The translations under genes were made by a program, and so were the position numbers. From positions 5,997,512 to 6,061,511 of the forward strand of contig NC_086370.1 in NCBI RefSeq assembly GCF_036324505.1: a DNA stretch of 64,000 nucleotides, written 5' to 3'. The DNA comes from Eleginops maclovinus. Taxonomy: Eukaryota > Chordata > Actinopteri > Perciformes > Eleginopidae. The number at the start of each line of letters is the position of its first letter. Within the stretch, counting starts at the first letter, position 1. A model generated the notes under the pieces. It was not told the DNA's origin. It was given only the letters and a program-made list of their open reading frames with translations, and searched no databases. Positions 15,060 to 28,089 of this stretch are shown here, piece after piece.

Positions 15060-15980
15060 GACAAGCTTCCAATTGTCTTTTCAAATTTATGTAAAATGTC
15101 AAGATTATATAAAAGCATTGGAGAACTTGGTCCACTGACTGAATTCTAAGCAACATCGGCAAACACTAGGCAGCAAGTATATACATGCACACGGATTTGA
15201 CTTTTAACCTCTAACCCTAACCATAACCCAGACCTACAATACATGTGTTGATGAACACAGCAGTTGAAGCCTAATCTTACAAATACACACAAATAATCTT
15301 TCAAAAGTCACCTTTTAACTCTCTTTTCCAAACGTAAGTAAAGTGGCAGGATAATATAAAAGCTTTGGAGAATTAGTCCTCATTCCTAATTTTAGGCAAA
15401 ATTGGCTAACAGTAGGCAATGAAAACATACATGCTCACTGATTACTTTCTTTGATGTTAATGTAACAATTTATCGTGGAATAGATTTGATGCCTTAGATT
15501 CAAACCTCTAACCCTAACCCTAACCATCACCCAGACTTACAGCAATACCTGTGCTGATGAACAATACTGTGTAAGCTTAAACCTAAAAATACAAGAACAA
15601 ACCTTTCAAAAGAAACCTTACAACTGTCTTTTCCAAATGTTTGTAAAGTGACAAGATTATAAAAGTATTGTTTTTCGACGAGAAATTGATGCACTGACTG
15701 AACTCTAGGCAAAATTGGCAAACCTATTTTAGGATACCTGGTTTAACAGTAGTCAGCAAATATAGACATGTGTGACAAATAAGATTGAAATAGATTTTAG
15801 ACCCTACATTTTAACCTCTTACTCTAACCCAGAACTACAGCAATACATGTGCTGATGAAATGAACAGTTTGAACCTATTCCTAAACAGAAAATATCTTAC
15901 GACAATATTATATACAACCGTTGCTTTTCGAGGAAAACTTGGTCCAATGACTGAATTCTACTGCTTTAGACATTATCCCA
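15060..15980 (+). repeat. Degenerate ~300-bp tandem repeat array
   Basis: At least three diverged units share landmarks in fixed order: CTNTCTTTTCNAAANNT, AAAGTG(A/G)CA(A/G)GAT, TATAAAAG, GAAAA/TTGG, CACTGACTGAA(T/C)TCTA, GGCAAAATTGGC, then a CCCTAACC motif, ACAGCAATAC(A/C)TG and TG(A/T)TGAACA. The CCCTAA anchors lie near 15211, 15508 and 15818, a spacing of about 297 and 310. Each unit thus carries a short telomere-like CCCTAA run. It matches no satellite I recognise. Confidence 0.75.
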
Positions 15981-18900
15981 ACTTAGTTATTTTGGGTCTA
16001 GCTGTTTTGATGAACATGGCATTGGTAACCAATGATTTGAAAATAATGTGTAATGTCCACTGCTTTTCTTGGTGGATTACTGCTGTCATAAGTTTCTCCA
16101 TTTGGACATTTTCTGGACAGGGATTCTCTCGGAGTACTTTATGTTCCCCTGCTATAAATCCTAATGGAGCGCTCTTGGATAAAGAACAGGAATATTCCTC
16201 ACAGTGGATCTTGGCAGCCAGCTCTGGAACCGCTGCTTGTGTCAGGGCCTGTGGTTTTGGACTGTCCCGAGACATATGGAGGAATGCTGGAATCACACAA
16301 AGCCCTTTAGCTCGCCCGGCTCAACCGCAAATCGTCTCTGGTTTCCTTACGACCACAATAAAGTGGAGCGGTAGCGCTAAGTGTGGTCTTTTTGATGGAA
16401 CTTTTACTGATTTTTATACAGGCTGGTCGCACATGTCTCCACAGCCTTCAATCAATCAAAAGCAGTGTTTGTTCTGCATTTTTTTCACACAAATGTTAGT
16501 CCCAAAGCAAACTTGACCACGAGTTGCGTAAAAGTGCCAGAGCAATGAAATTCTAAATTATAAAGACAGCTGTTACTGCAAATGATCTAAGACAATAACT
16601 ACAGACTGGATAGCAACCGAGATTTAATGGTTGTGTTGATATAATAGGATTGTGCAGTCTACACAATCCAATTGTGGCTGAAACCAAGAAAACACTATAA
16701 GACAAAGATATATCTCAGATAAGTCGTATACAGATTTCATAGCGAAATGCTTATGACTTGGTGAAACATTAAGCTATGGCTTTCATGGTAAAATCTACTG
16801 ATCTTAACTTTCCTCAGATGGTGCTGTCTCAGATGTCTGGAAGGCTCAAGAAAGTAGTGTCAGATATTTATATGAGGGGTGTTAACACTGGCTGATTAAC
16901 ACCATTAGAGGGCCAAAGGGCAACATTATACTGTTGGGCTTTTTTTCAGGCAAACAACCTACTGCCTACTCATTGATGATTTCCCAGTGTGTCAATGATA
17001 ATGCGGTCATTTGAATAAGATCAATGTCCTGTTGTAATCCAGCCTTAGGCCTGGGACCACATAGCCCCTTTGTATTGCAATGGCACCTGCTCCAAGCATT
17101 TCATCAGAGAATAAAACACTTTTTTAGTGTTTCTTGACAACGTATTACTGCTTGTATAACAGAATAGCTTCGCCCCCTTGGATTTTAATACTTGTTGGTG
17201 GTATATTTGTTTGCCATTGTTTTTTTTTTATTCCATGAACAACCACCTGAAGATGCTTGCTCTCAGGCTTTGTATTATTGAGCTTTACCGCTCACATCCA
17301 GGGTTCACTTGGCCGATTTGCTCAAACAAATGGGCTTTTTGGTCTTTGTTATGATAGTTGCTTTGGTCAAAGAAACAATCAAAAACAAGCTTCTTCTCCA
17401 ATTTATACCTGCACATTTCTGAAGTATTTTCAACTTGAAGTGCTTGGAGAGGCCCCCAAAAAAGGCGGTGCAACAGTGGGGTCAGTGCTTTTTCTCTTGG
17501 AGGCTGCATGTAATTGCACATGCCATCACATGTTCTCATTAGAATCAATTGAAAAACAACGCAGGCGCTTAGAAAAAGACTCTAAGTGGACACAGCGGGC
17601 CCTTAGGCGCTGGAGCTTACACAAGCATATTTCAGTTAGGGGCTGTTGGAACCTTATTCTATATTTCACCTTTAATTCTTAATGATTGGGAATGTGAAAT
17701 GACTACGTTTAAGCCAATATCATGCTACATGATCATTCAGTAACTGTGAATGATCAAATGGGAATAAGGACGTTAACTTAAAATGACCAAAGTTTTATAA
17801 GGAGTTAAAGGGACAGCTTTGGAGCAACATTTAAATCCTACCTACGTATATTTCAGACACAACCCCACCCTCATTCTGACATCAGAAAGTTTGAGAATCT
17901 GTCCTCGATTCTCAAGCTCTATGATCGTGGCATACTGAGGCCTTAAAGTTAAGAGCCTGGAAATCTGCAAACCATGTGGTTCTATTCACTAGTTCATCCT
18001 TTCGGCTGTAAGCCATGCTAAATCTTCTTGGATTGACACAATCTCAGACTTGGGCCTGTTTGGTGAAGGGCTGTCAGCTCTGGTCTAACTTGGCTGAGTT
18101 TTTAAAGAGTGAGGTTGATCTGTACTGTACTTGCGGACAGCATTTATGCCCCTTTACTATGAGACACAGCTGAACGCCATCCATTGTATCATTGCCAGCC
18201 CCTCCTCCTCTCACTTCCCTTTTTAACTTTCCATCTTATTCAATACTAACCCTGACAATTTGGCATTCACACCAATTTGCCATTCACAACTCCGCTAATA
18301 ACTCCAGCCTTTTATTGCATTAGCAATTTCACCGCTCTGCCGTGGAAGTCATAGCCTAGCTGTTCTCTCGCTAACGCACTAGCCCCCTTTGATTTCCAGT
18401 TGCATATATCAACCTGCAATTACAGGACCTGGTCTGGAAACTGTCAAGCGTGACTGCAGAGGTATTGGAGTTATTGCAATTACACTCAGGTAATTGAGCT
18501 GCCATGCGTGAAGATGTTAAACGCTGTGTCTATAGTGGGAGTCCAGGTCGCCATTGTCTCACTCCATTTCACTCCTTTTCTCATCGTCACACACTGTGTG
18601 AAACACTTCCTTTTTCTACAATAAACCAGAGCAAAACAGTGTGTGAGCTGAGATTTATTCAGCAGTATTTGAAGCATTTAATACATTGGCATAATGAATA
18701 AAGCTATAGTATGCTTCAAACTGATATAAAGAAAGATTTGATGCTTTTGGAACATGTCAAAAGATGACTTGTCATTTAAATCGCAATCTGACGTTGTTTT
18801 AAACAAAAGTGTTAATTCTTAATTAATTCTTACATTTAGGTGTATTTTTTGCGTTATAATCCAGAATGCAATAAACACAACCACACATTAAACAGGAACT

Positions 18901-19180
18901 TTCTTAGCATGTATTCATTAACATGTGTCGATTTTGTAGCTTTGTCCAATTTGTAAATATTTTCATTTATAATCATGTATAATAAATGCCTTTTCTTTTC
19001 TGTTACTACTGCTTTTATTTATTAGTTATATAAAGGTGTCATGACTATGCCATGTCTGTAGATGATCGGTTAAACGGTTGGTGGATAGGAATAATGTGTG
19101 ACAACCTATTAAAATAATCCCACATCTATTTCAGGTAATCTTACACCAATGTTAATTTCATTTTCCACTTAAGGTCACAA
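15981..19180. other. Unique non-coding sequence, no gene supported
   Basis: Frames of 218 codons (15860-16516, starting inside the tandem array) and 141 codons (17257-17682) are the longest non-repeat frames in the window outside the LINE. They lack domains, membrane segments or paralogues that I recognise. The composition is typical of intergenic DNA. A possible conserved block lies at 18120-18470. Confidence 0.5.
18120..18470. promoter_or_regulatory. Possible conserved non-coding element
   Basis: Complex sequence with TATTGCATTAGCAATTTC, CCCCCTTTGATTTCC (TCF/LEF-like) and CCTGCAATTACAGG motifs; the last is an imperfect palindrome. It is not a recognised repeat. The functional role is inferred only. 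Confidence 0.2.
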
Positions 19181-19255
19181 CAACTTCACTGGTTTCCTGT
19201 ATGTTTTAGAACTGATTTTAAAGTCCTTTTTGCTGATCTACAAAGCAAACCATCC
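19181..19255 (+). pseudogene. LINE ORF2 C-terminal relic
   Basis: In frame from 19181 the translation reads QLHWFPVCFRTDFKVLFAD, a clear match to the HWLPVxxRIxFK signature found downstream of the reverse transcriptase domain in many fish non-LTR retrotransposons. The frame degenerates soon after and no RT domain precedes it, so this is a short relic of an old insertion. The exact clade cannot be assigned. Confidence 0.65.
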
Positions 19256-19344
19256 ATGTTATGGTTGTGGGAATGACAGGAAATAACCACTTATCCTTAA
19301 CCTTAAACAGGAAGGTTAACCCAGATGTTAGCCTTAACGAGGAA

Positions 19345-19758
19345 ATGCTCTTTCATATTTCTATTATGCCTCTACTGTGACGTGTTTAAAAAGTGCTTTA
19401 TTTTTCCCATACTGCCTGTGTTGCAGCACCAGTCTGCTCTGATTGGTTAGCTGGCCAGCTCTGTTGGGATTCGTCAACCGTTAAGATCTGTCCAGCCCCT
19501 AATCACGTACAATGTGTCGCATCGCTAGCCAATAGAAAACACAAGTCTTGCATAGGGATGTCACTATGTAACAGAAGTAAACAAAGGAGTCCAATGCAGG
19601 TGTTTCAGGCAGGAGGGGGGGAGTGTGTGGGAGAGAAACTCCTCCGGAGGGAACGCTGGGATTTTAGCCTTTGCAGACCGTTTAAATGCACAATAACTTA
19701 CAGAACACACTACAAGAAAGGGAAAACCTCAACAAGCTAAATAGGGCCTCTTTAATGT
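19345..19758 (+). mobile_element. MITE family A copy, near full length
   Basis: The most complete interior of the family: GCCTCTACTGTGACG, ACTGCCTGTGTTGCAGCACC, CTCTGATTGGTTAGCTGGCC, AATCACGTACAATGTG, GCTAGCCAATAGAAA, GATGTCACTATGTAAC, AGTAAACAAAGGAGTCCAAT, TTTCAGGCAGG and GGGATTTTAGCCTTTGCAG, ending AATAGGGCCTCTTTAATG. It has no coding capacity. Inverted CCAAT-like motifs (GATTGG, CCAAT) and a TGACATCA-like hairpin are intrinsic to the family. Confidence 0.85.
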
Positions 19759-21885
19759 ATTGTGATCAAACTCTTTCTGTTTTGTTTTTGCATTTACATT
19801 TATCGTCATGTGTGTTTGCGTGTCATCTTGTTCTGTTAAGCACTTTGTTCTGCATCCTTGCATGAAAGGATCTATACAAGGTATTATTACTATTATCCTT
19901 ACATGAACCCCAACTTGTACAGTTGCATATCTTCTTATTTGAGCCACAGTGTGAGAAAAGAAGTTGCTTAGCTTAGCACTTTCCCCTGTGAGGCTATCAC
20001 TACTGAAGAGTCCTCGTATCAGCTGGCTTCTGTCGACTTCTATCTCCCCACTTCTCTCCCTGTCCAACTCTCCGGTTCCACTACCCGCATGAACCCGGCT
20101 TTACCTTGTCGACGCATCTCTTTTGCCATCTTCTCTCTCCTCTTCTCTCCCTCCTCCTATGTGTCGTTCAGTCTGTCTATATACACTGACCCTGTCCTCA
20201 TTACCGTCACAACACTGCAGCAGCTGGTTGCCTGAGTCACTGACGCCATTGTCGATTCCTCACTTGTTCCCACTCTCACCCACTTAACGAAGTGAGGTGG
20301 AAAAAGAAGTAGAGATAGAGAGGGAACAGGTGGAAAGAGGAGGGCAGGTGACAGAGTGATAAGGAAGAAAAAAGAGAAAAAGTGAAAGTCACAGAAAATT
20401 AAGGGTTCTTCAAAGGTGTTTAATTATTGTGTCGGTTTTAATCATTTCTTCATATGAGTATTTTAGTATTCTCTGACAAAACACACAATAGTTATTCAAC
20501 CAGAAATCCTTTTTTTTACATGTAATCCCTCAGAAGTATCCATGGAAATTCCTCCTAATAACTAGACAAACTGAGTTCGAATAGCTTTGATGACTGTGGA
20601 GACAAAGGAAAGAGTGCCGCTTAGCGAAACTTCACCAACAGAAAATATCATGGAACAGATGTTACCATGGAGCCTATACTGGCAGGTGTGATTGAGTTAG
20701 GGTAGGGCAAAAACAGCACAGTGGTGAATGCTTTACTGACCGTGATTAGGAAAATGTTTCAAATTCAAAAGAAACTGAAAATCGAGAATAAAGTTTCAGC
20801 TATTTCAATTCTGCTGGTTCGGCACGTTTCAACATTGTCAGAATGTTTTTGTTTTTTTAGTAGTACTATGCATGACTGGATTAAATATTGGTGCAGCATT
20901 GCCATGTTTGGAAAAGCAAAGACTTGTGCAAGCATCCCAGTGTAAAATCTTTATTTTAGTTTGAGGAGCTTGGTCCCCTGGTAGTGTTTCCCAACCTGAA
21001 AAAATAAGGATTGAACATGCATAACTAAAGTCATAAAAGCACACTACAACAAAATATATTTCCTAAAAAAAATATATGTAGAAAAAACTATTTGAAAGTA
21101 TTTTTGTTGTTGTACTCGCTGTCAACAGTTCTTACTGGGTTTTTACCACAATCGCTTGCTTGTTAGCAAGTTAGCTAGCATCCTCGTCATTCCTTCATTA
21201 TTTTATGAATCAAACAAAACAACTGAGAACTATTCAAATGCTTTTGACTCATCATTATCTAAAAATAACTAAACATAGGGAGTTACCTTAACTTTGTTTT
21301 TGATTGAAGGACAGAAAAGGTTTTGACCAGAATGTCATCTGTGGCTAAAAGCTAATTAGCAACAGCATGAAGCAAAGGAAAATGAAATGACACCTCAGAT
21401 ATCATCAACAGCAAAGGTAAAGGTCAGAAGCTCTTTGACAGGAAAAATACAGATCCCCATACATCAGATAAGAGCAGGCAGCTGTTTACACAGGGTGATG
21501 ACGTCATGAAATATGAAAATATGAGTAGCTTTTCTTAGGTAGGAGGGGTTTTCAAAGGAAAACAGTTGAGATTCACAGAAGTAGGGAAATAAATGATGTC
21601 ATTGTGATTTCTTCAAGGTGATGTTCTGGTCTTGGAGATCAGTTGTTTATCCAAAAGTCTGCTTTACAAGGCATGCGTTTAACTCAGGCCTGGAGGGTCC
21701 TTTAAAAAATGTAAGTTGTTGCATTATGGGTAGTGTAGGAAGATCAGTGATGTTTGAGCTCGACTAATAACAATGTCAGAATATTACAGTTCCTGCTGAT
21801 TTGATTTCAATCCTTATTTTAAATATGTGTCTTGCAACCAAGTATCCAACAAAGATTAAACTGAAAATCAGGACGTGAATAGAAT
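19759..21885. other. Non-coding, with pyrimidine and purine tracts
   Basis: Contains a pyrimidine-rich stretch (about 20100-20160) and a purine-rich stretch (about 20287-20397). Otherwise AT-rich unique DNA. No gene identified. Confidence 0.5.
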
Positions 21886-21889
21886 CTGA

Positions 21890-22055
21890 ACTGATGAAGA
21901 GATCAAGTGCAGTTGCACAGGAAGTCAGGTGTTTGCAGGGCTGATGGAGAACAGGTGGAACTAATAAGGCTTGAACTATCAAATAAAGTGGGAAAAAATG
22001 CAACCAAAACACAAAAAGTAAAAACAGACGTGACAGAGGGAGAAAACACACAGAT
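21890..22055 (-). mobile_element. Gypsy-like LTR fragment (minus)
   Basis: It shares with 50215-50300 the ordered motifs GCAGG(G/A)CTGATGGAGAACAG, CAAATAAAG, and (G)AAGTAAAAACAGA followed by GACAG. In reverse these read as an LTR start of the TGTCA...TTTTTACTTCCTG type, similar in style to the solo LTR at 41192. No coding domain. Confidence 0.4.
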
Positions 22056-22531
22056 CAACTAAAAACTGTGTCAACAACATACTAACACACATTTGTGAAA
22101 TGCATTTACCGATATGTTATCAGTGGTAGTAAAACTCTCTCAGCCGATATGTAATTGGGTGACTAATGGAAGTTCAAGTGTTAAATTTCCATGGTAAACT
22201 ACTGACTTGGAACTGGATATTATATATCCGCTCCACACCATATCACTACAGGAATAAACGTATGACAAAAATGTATTTTACATTTAGGAGTTTGATCATA
22301 TTGATAATGCATTTACATGAATTGGCAACACTGCCTTGGTGCTGCTGAACGTCACTCTTTTAGTGGACAAAGCTCACAGAGCCATTATGGTCTGCTAGAA
22401 TCACCTTTATTAAGAGAGTAGGCTTGAGGCGAGCAGAACAACAATGTAGATAGAGAAAGATAGTGAGGGAGCAGAGGAGATAAACTAGGTAAGGCTGCAG
22501 TGAAAGGAGGGCGAGATAGTGACTGTGTGTT
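22056..22531. other. Non-coding, nothing recognised
   Basis: AT-rich unique DNA, purine-rich at 22430-22515. A short GT tract follows at 22532-22551. Confidence 0.5.
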
Positions 22532-22551
22532 CGTGTGTGTGTGTGTGTGTG

Positions 22552-23160
22552 TCAGCGAGGGAGAGTGTGTGTGGGGGGGATGAGCTTAGCCAATCCTGTG
22601 CGTGGCACTCTCATCTGAATTAAGCTGTGCAAAACAGGCCCCAGGGCTTGGTTGCTAAGCAGTGAGATGGGCTCGCCGATTTCCACAGAGACCTCGGTGG
22701 CGAGAGCCTCTCTGATGGCCTGAACCAGACACCCCATAATAATGAGCAGCGCCACCGCAACAATAGAGACCCCAAATAACGGGGTGCACACTGCTCGTTT
22801 GCTGTAACGAGGGGAATTATGCATGTTACACAGGATAATTCTATTGTACTGCGACACCCCATGTTGGGACACTGACAGTGACCTCCCAAATAAGCCGCAT
22901 GGAGCGTGTTATACCGCCTTTTACGCTCTTTATGTTTCAGCCAAAGAAATATCCAGAAATGTATATCCGTGTTGGGTAATCTACTCAGCAAGACATACCA
23001 AGTTCAGTTCCTCTTCCTCTTTGTTTGCCTCTCCAGCTCAGGGGCGCATTTCGAGCTATTTTGTAATTTGTAGCCATAGAGACATGTTGGTAAACTTGGT
23101 AACCGTGGCAGCAGGGATTCTATTTGTTTCCCTGAGAGCTCTCGAGGTCCGCTCGTAAGG
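22552..23160. promoter_or_regulatory. Possible conserved element or decayed exon
   Basis: Complex GC-balanced block. On the minus strand, CCCCTCGTTACAG at about 22800-22812 looks like a splice acceptor. The open frame downstream of it has vertebrate-like codon use and includes a hydrophobic run (FGVSIVAVALLIIMGCLVQ). The frame ends in a CA-rich stop region at 22552, a second frame is also open, and no family is recognised. It may be a single exon, but a conserved non-coding element is equally plausible. Confidence 0.22.
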
Positions 23161-24215
23161 GCATTTTCTGGAGGTCGTGTTTTTTTTCCTTTTATTCTTT
23201 CGGGGGGGGGGGGGGTACGGCTGGTGGAGGAATCGCGGGTGACCTTTTGGATTTTAGAAAGTGGAGAAAGCTAAACAAGCCAAAGTCTGTTAGTCTGTCA
23301 ACAAACACTTAAAGGTCTCAGGAGAAGTTGGGAGCCTCCGGGGGCCAGGGAATGCTATTCATCTGGAGTGTAGGCAAGCACGGCCAAGGATGCTTCAACG
23401 GGGCACGTAAACAAGTACAAATGCCTAGCCCTTCTCGCAATAATCCGGTACCAATATGCAGACGCTGGCTGGGGCACAGTGTATAGGACTGCATGTTAAA
23501 GGTTAAGTGAAACATATGAATAATTATGTGATGTCTCACTGATTCCCTTGTTTAGAGGTCCAGAAACATTCGCAAATGTTAGCGGTTGTTGTAGATGCAA
23601 CGGCAAAGTCTTACTCTTCCTTTCTGTGTGCGTGTGTGCTTGTTTGTGTGTATGCATGCGTGAGGGATGTGATGACTGACAGGGTTACTTAAGCATTTTT
23701 GGGTGTGATTATAATAGTTTTCATCTGATTCATATAGATTTGGACATTGCTGCCGGAGGCGAAGTAAAATGTCATAACTGAATCATAACTGGTGTTTTTG
23801 CAATACAACAATTCACTGTTGACATGTTTGCACATTTTCTTTTCCTCTCTTTTCTGTCCTTATCTCCTTCTAATAGATAAATACTTATACTCAGGGTTAC
23901 CTCCATGGATTCGTTCTTGTACTGTATGAAGGCGTATAAGGAAGCATTTATCCTGGCCTTGTATGATGCCTGTATGTTGCAAGCAGCTGCTTACATTCCT
24001 TTAAACACTAACATTAGTATAATACTCGATGTTCAAACCTCTTAGCAACAAAGTTCATGCTTTCAAAGTAAAAGTTCGTTGACATGCACCTACTTCTTCT
24101 CCAAACAGGATTGCGATCCGATGTACAGTGCACTAACTTTGCCACTATTTACAGGCTACCTTTAGGGACATGTTAATTAACCAAATGTAAAACAGCAGAA
24201 ATGGAAGAAAAGCAC
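23161..24215. other. Non-coding, with poly-G(14) at 23202-23215
   Basis: Unique DNA containing a 14-base G homopolymer and a short TG-rich stretch near 23620-23660. No gene identified. Confidence 0.5.
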
Positions 24216-24219
24216 ATTT

Positions 24220-24645
24220 TAAATGACAGTGTTAGCGGTGGCCCGATGTGGCCAGGCAATTAGCTGCTGCCAGGGAAGGCGACTGCGGCGATTTTTCTTG
24301 CTTAACTCATTAGAGGGGTCTCCGGCAGTGTACTCACTCATGTCAGGCCCGCATAATTACTTTAAAACAAGGGGGGAAAAAAATCAAAGTAGCCACTGTC
24401 TGGCATTGTTCGCTGCCCCCTCATCTCGGAATTTAATTAGGCGTTCATTCTAATAAAAGCCCATTTGGGATGAAACGCGGTGTTAATAGTATTCTGGTCC
24501 CCTAAAGGCTGTCACGTCTTCATCTGTGGCTTAGATGGACACTGACAGGTGACATTGTGGCTTTTTATTAGCAGATATCAAAGTGCTTTGATAAGGTGGA
24601 GGAGCAATAATGTACACATTAAAAATGGAGCTAAAATTCACTGGG
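24220..24645. promoter_or_regulatory. Possible conserved non-coding enhancer-like element
   Basis: Dense homeodomain-type cores (CAATTAGCTG, GCATAATTAC, TTTAATTAGG, TTCTAATAAA, TTTTATTAGC) and an inverted pair of TCF/LEF sites, ATCAAAG-TG-CTTTGAT, at 24577-24592. It is not a recognised repeat. The combination resembles vertebrate developmental enhancers; that function is inferred. Confidence 0.3.
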
Positions 24646-26220
24646 CAAGTATTAAAACCATGTTTAATCTTAATGTGACTGAAGTAGATTTAAAAGATGA
24701 AATCATGAGCTTTTACTTCAGGGTATTAAATGCCCTATTGGTTTGAAACATATGCATATCAGCATGTGGAAGACCACCAAGAATGATTGTATTGTACGAT
24801 ATCATTTCTCACTGTTTTGACAGGGGAGGAATGTTGTTTTCTGTCTTTTTTAACATTTTGCTTTAGGACAGTATACAGTGACCTCGGAATTGAGCCTTCA
24901 GTGGGTTATAATAACCTCCTACTGTTGTGTGTTTGTGTGCTTTAAGAGATCCAGATTCATGACACCCCTTCCTTTTAATGCCATTGGTGTCAACAACGCC
25001 TCATGGGGAATCATCAACCAATCAGGCCCGTTTTTTTGTTCACCGCCTTGGAATCTCGTATCTAATTGGTCACTGGTGAGTTGCCCTCTTCCCAGGAATG
25101 CTGATGACTGTTGGACGTCCCTCTTCTTGTGAACCCTTTGTGGATCCTTGAGGAATTCCAAAGAACTTCCACGTTAACTTCTCAACGTAATACACTGACA
25201 GTAAATACACATTAGAGATGTGAACCAGGAGAGGCTTACCTCCGTGATGACCCCTTAAATATATTTCCTTGACTCCTGTAGCAAGGTAAACAAGGAAGGA
25301 AAGTTTAATTGCCACGGTGAGAAGAAGGTGAAGGGTTGAGGGTCAAATCCTTTTTTTCATGAAGTGTTGCTCTGTAGGGCCGACAACTAGAATAAGTACC
25401 AAACCTAGAAAGCGCATCTATAGGTTCAATTGTGTCTCAGATAACAAATCAACAAGCAATTCTATATTTCGCTGGACAGAACTTCTTAAAGACAAGAGCA
25501 CACATCTGTAAATGAATACATTATCTGTGGGCAAAGGGACAAGGTTTTTGGTATTGAAACACGTGTTTGATTAAAGTCCTCAGACTTTAATGACATCTGT
25601 GAAGGTCTTGGTTGACAACAAGTCTTTGTGGAGACGCCGAGTGCATTCACTAGAGGATTCTCGGAACCCATCGGTTATTGCCTGATAAGGTTATCACTTT
25701 CTCAGCCAAAGAACAAACAGTTATTTGAGTGTAAATTGGCTATTTGTTGAAAACCATTTCCTAGACATTGTCTGTCAAGTCAAACTTCACCTACTCTCTT
25801 AAATCTGACTTTCAACAATGACCAGCTCAGGGAAGAGGGTGTTTTCCCTGGATATAGGCGATACCGGAACTCCTTGAATATTAGCAATTGCCCTAAGAGG
25901 CTGAATCATGATCAGTCCGATCGCATCTGTTTGCTAGCTTAGTGTTACTTTCAAGTGAATGTGAAAGGGTCTACACAAGCACAAAACCACCTTCATTCAC
26001 TAAACTTGACTCAGAGTATGTCTCTCTTTGTGAACATACACATAAATCGAATGCACAGTTAGTGAGTACAAAGAGGAAACGTTAAAGTTAGAGTACCTTC
26101 GATCGATTCTGCAATACAAAAGAAGATGAGAGGTCAATGAACTTGCACATTTTCAAATGAATAGGGTTCAATAATAAAGTCCCATGATGTAACATTTAAG
26201 GTACCAACTTAGAGTAATGC
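24646..26220. other. Unique non-coding sequence, no gene seen
   Basis: AT-rich DNA with CCAAT-like motifs around 25015-25065. Frames of up to about 84 codons lack domains. Confidence 0.5.
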
Positions 26221-26230
26221 AGTCTACTCA

Positions 26231-26570
26231 CGGTTCGGTTGCGTTGGCACTTGCCGGTGGGTGTGTCTGGTGCGTGGGGTTAAAGCGACCAAAAACCAAT
26301 CACATTAATCTCCTCCCCCGGACACACATACACGTGGTTTGATTGGCTAGCACTTGTGCTGGCATATTTGCATACGTGGGTTTGATTGGCTGGTGCTTCC
26401 GTCGACGCTTGAGAAGTTGAACTTTTCTCAACGTTCACCGCGAGCCGAAGCGAAGCAACGTAACCACAATGCAGTTCGGCAAAGCTTGACGTCCCCCCAT
26501 TCAAATGGAATAGGAAGGTGTTGCGTCAAGTGTCAACGCAACGGAACGGTGTGGACGGGCCGTTAGGGTT
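26231..26570. mobile_element. MITE with inverted repeats (GTTGCGTTG-type)
   Basis: The left arm at 26231-26256 (begins CGGTTCGGTTGCGTTG) is an inverted match, with 4 mismatches in 26, to 26524-26549, which in reverse begins CCGTTCCGTTGCGTTG. The interior repeats a (T)TTGATTGGCT(A/G)G motif at 26338 and 26382. Beyond the right arm GTGTGGACGGGCCGTTAG continues as a likely element terminus; the matching left end is absent, suggesting 5' truncation. No transposase. Superfamily not assigned. Confidence 0.6.
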
Positions 26571-28061
<1,491 letters not shown>

Positions 28062-28089
28062 TCTGTGTGTGAGGGGGGGTAATATTCAG

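Noticed and set aside
15860..16516. 218-codon plus-strand open frame
   Set aside because: It starts inside the degenerate tandem array, has no recognisable domain, overlaps an open minus frame, and has no splice or conservation evidence. A frame of this length is plausible by chance in 64 kb.
17257..17682. 141-codon plus-strand open frame with Cys-rich middle
   Set aside because: No signal peptide pattern, no family motif, and an overlapping open frame on the other strand. Considered chance.
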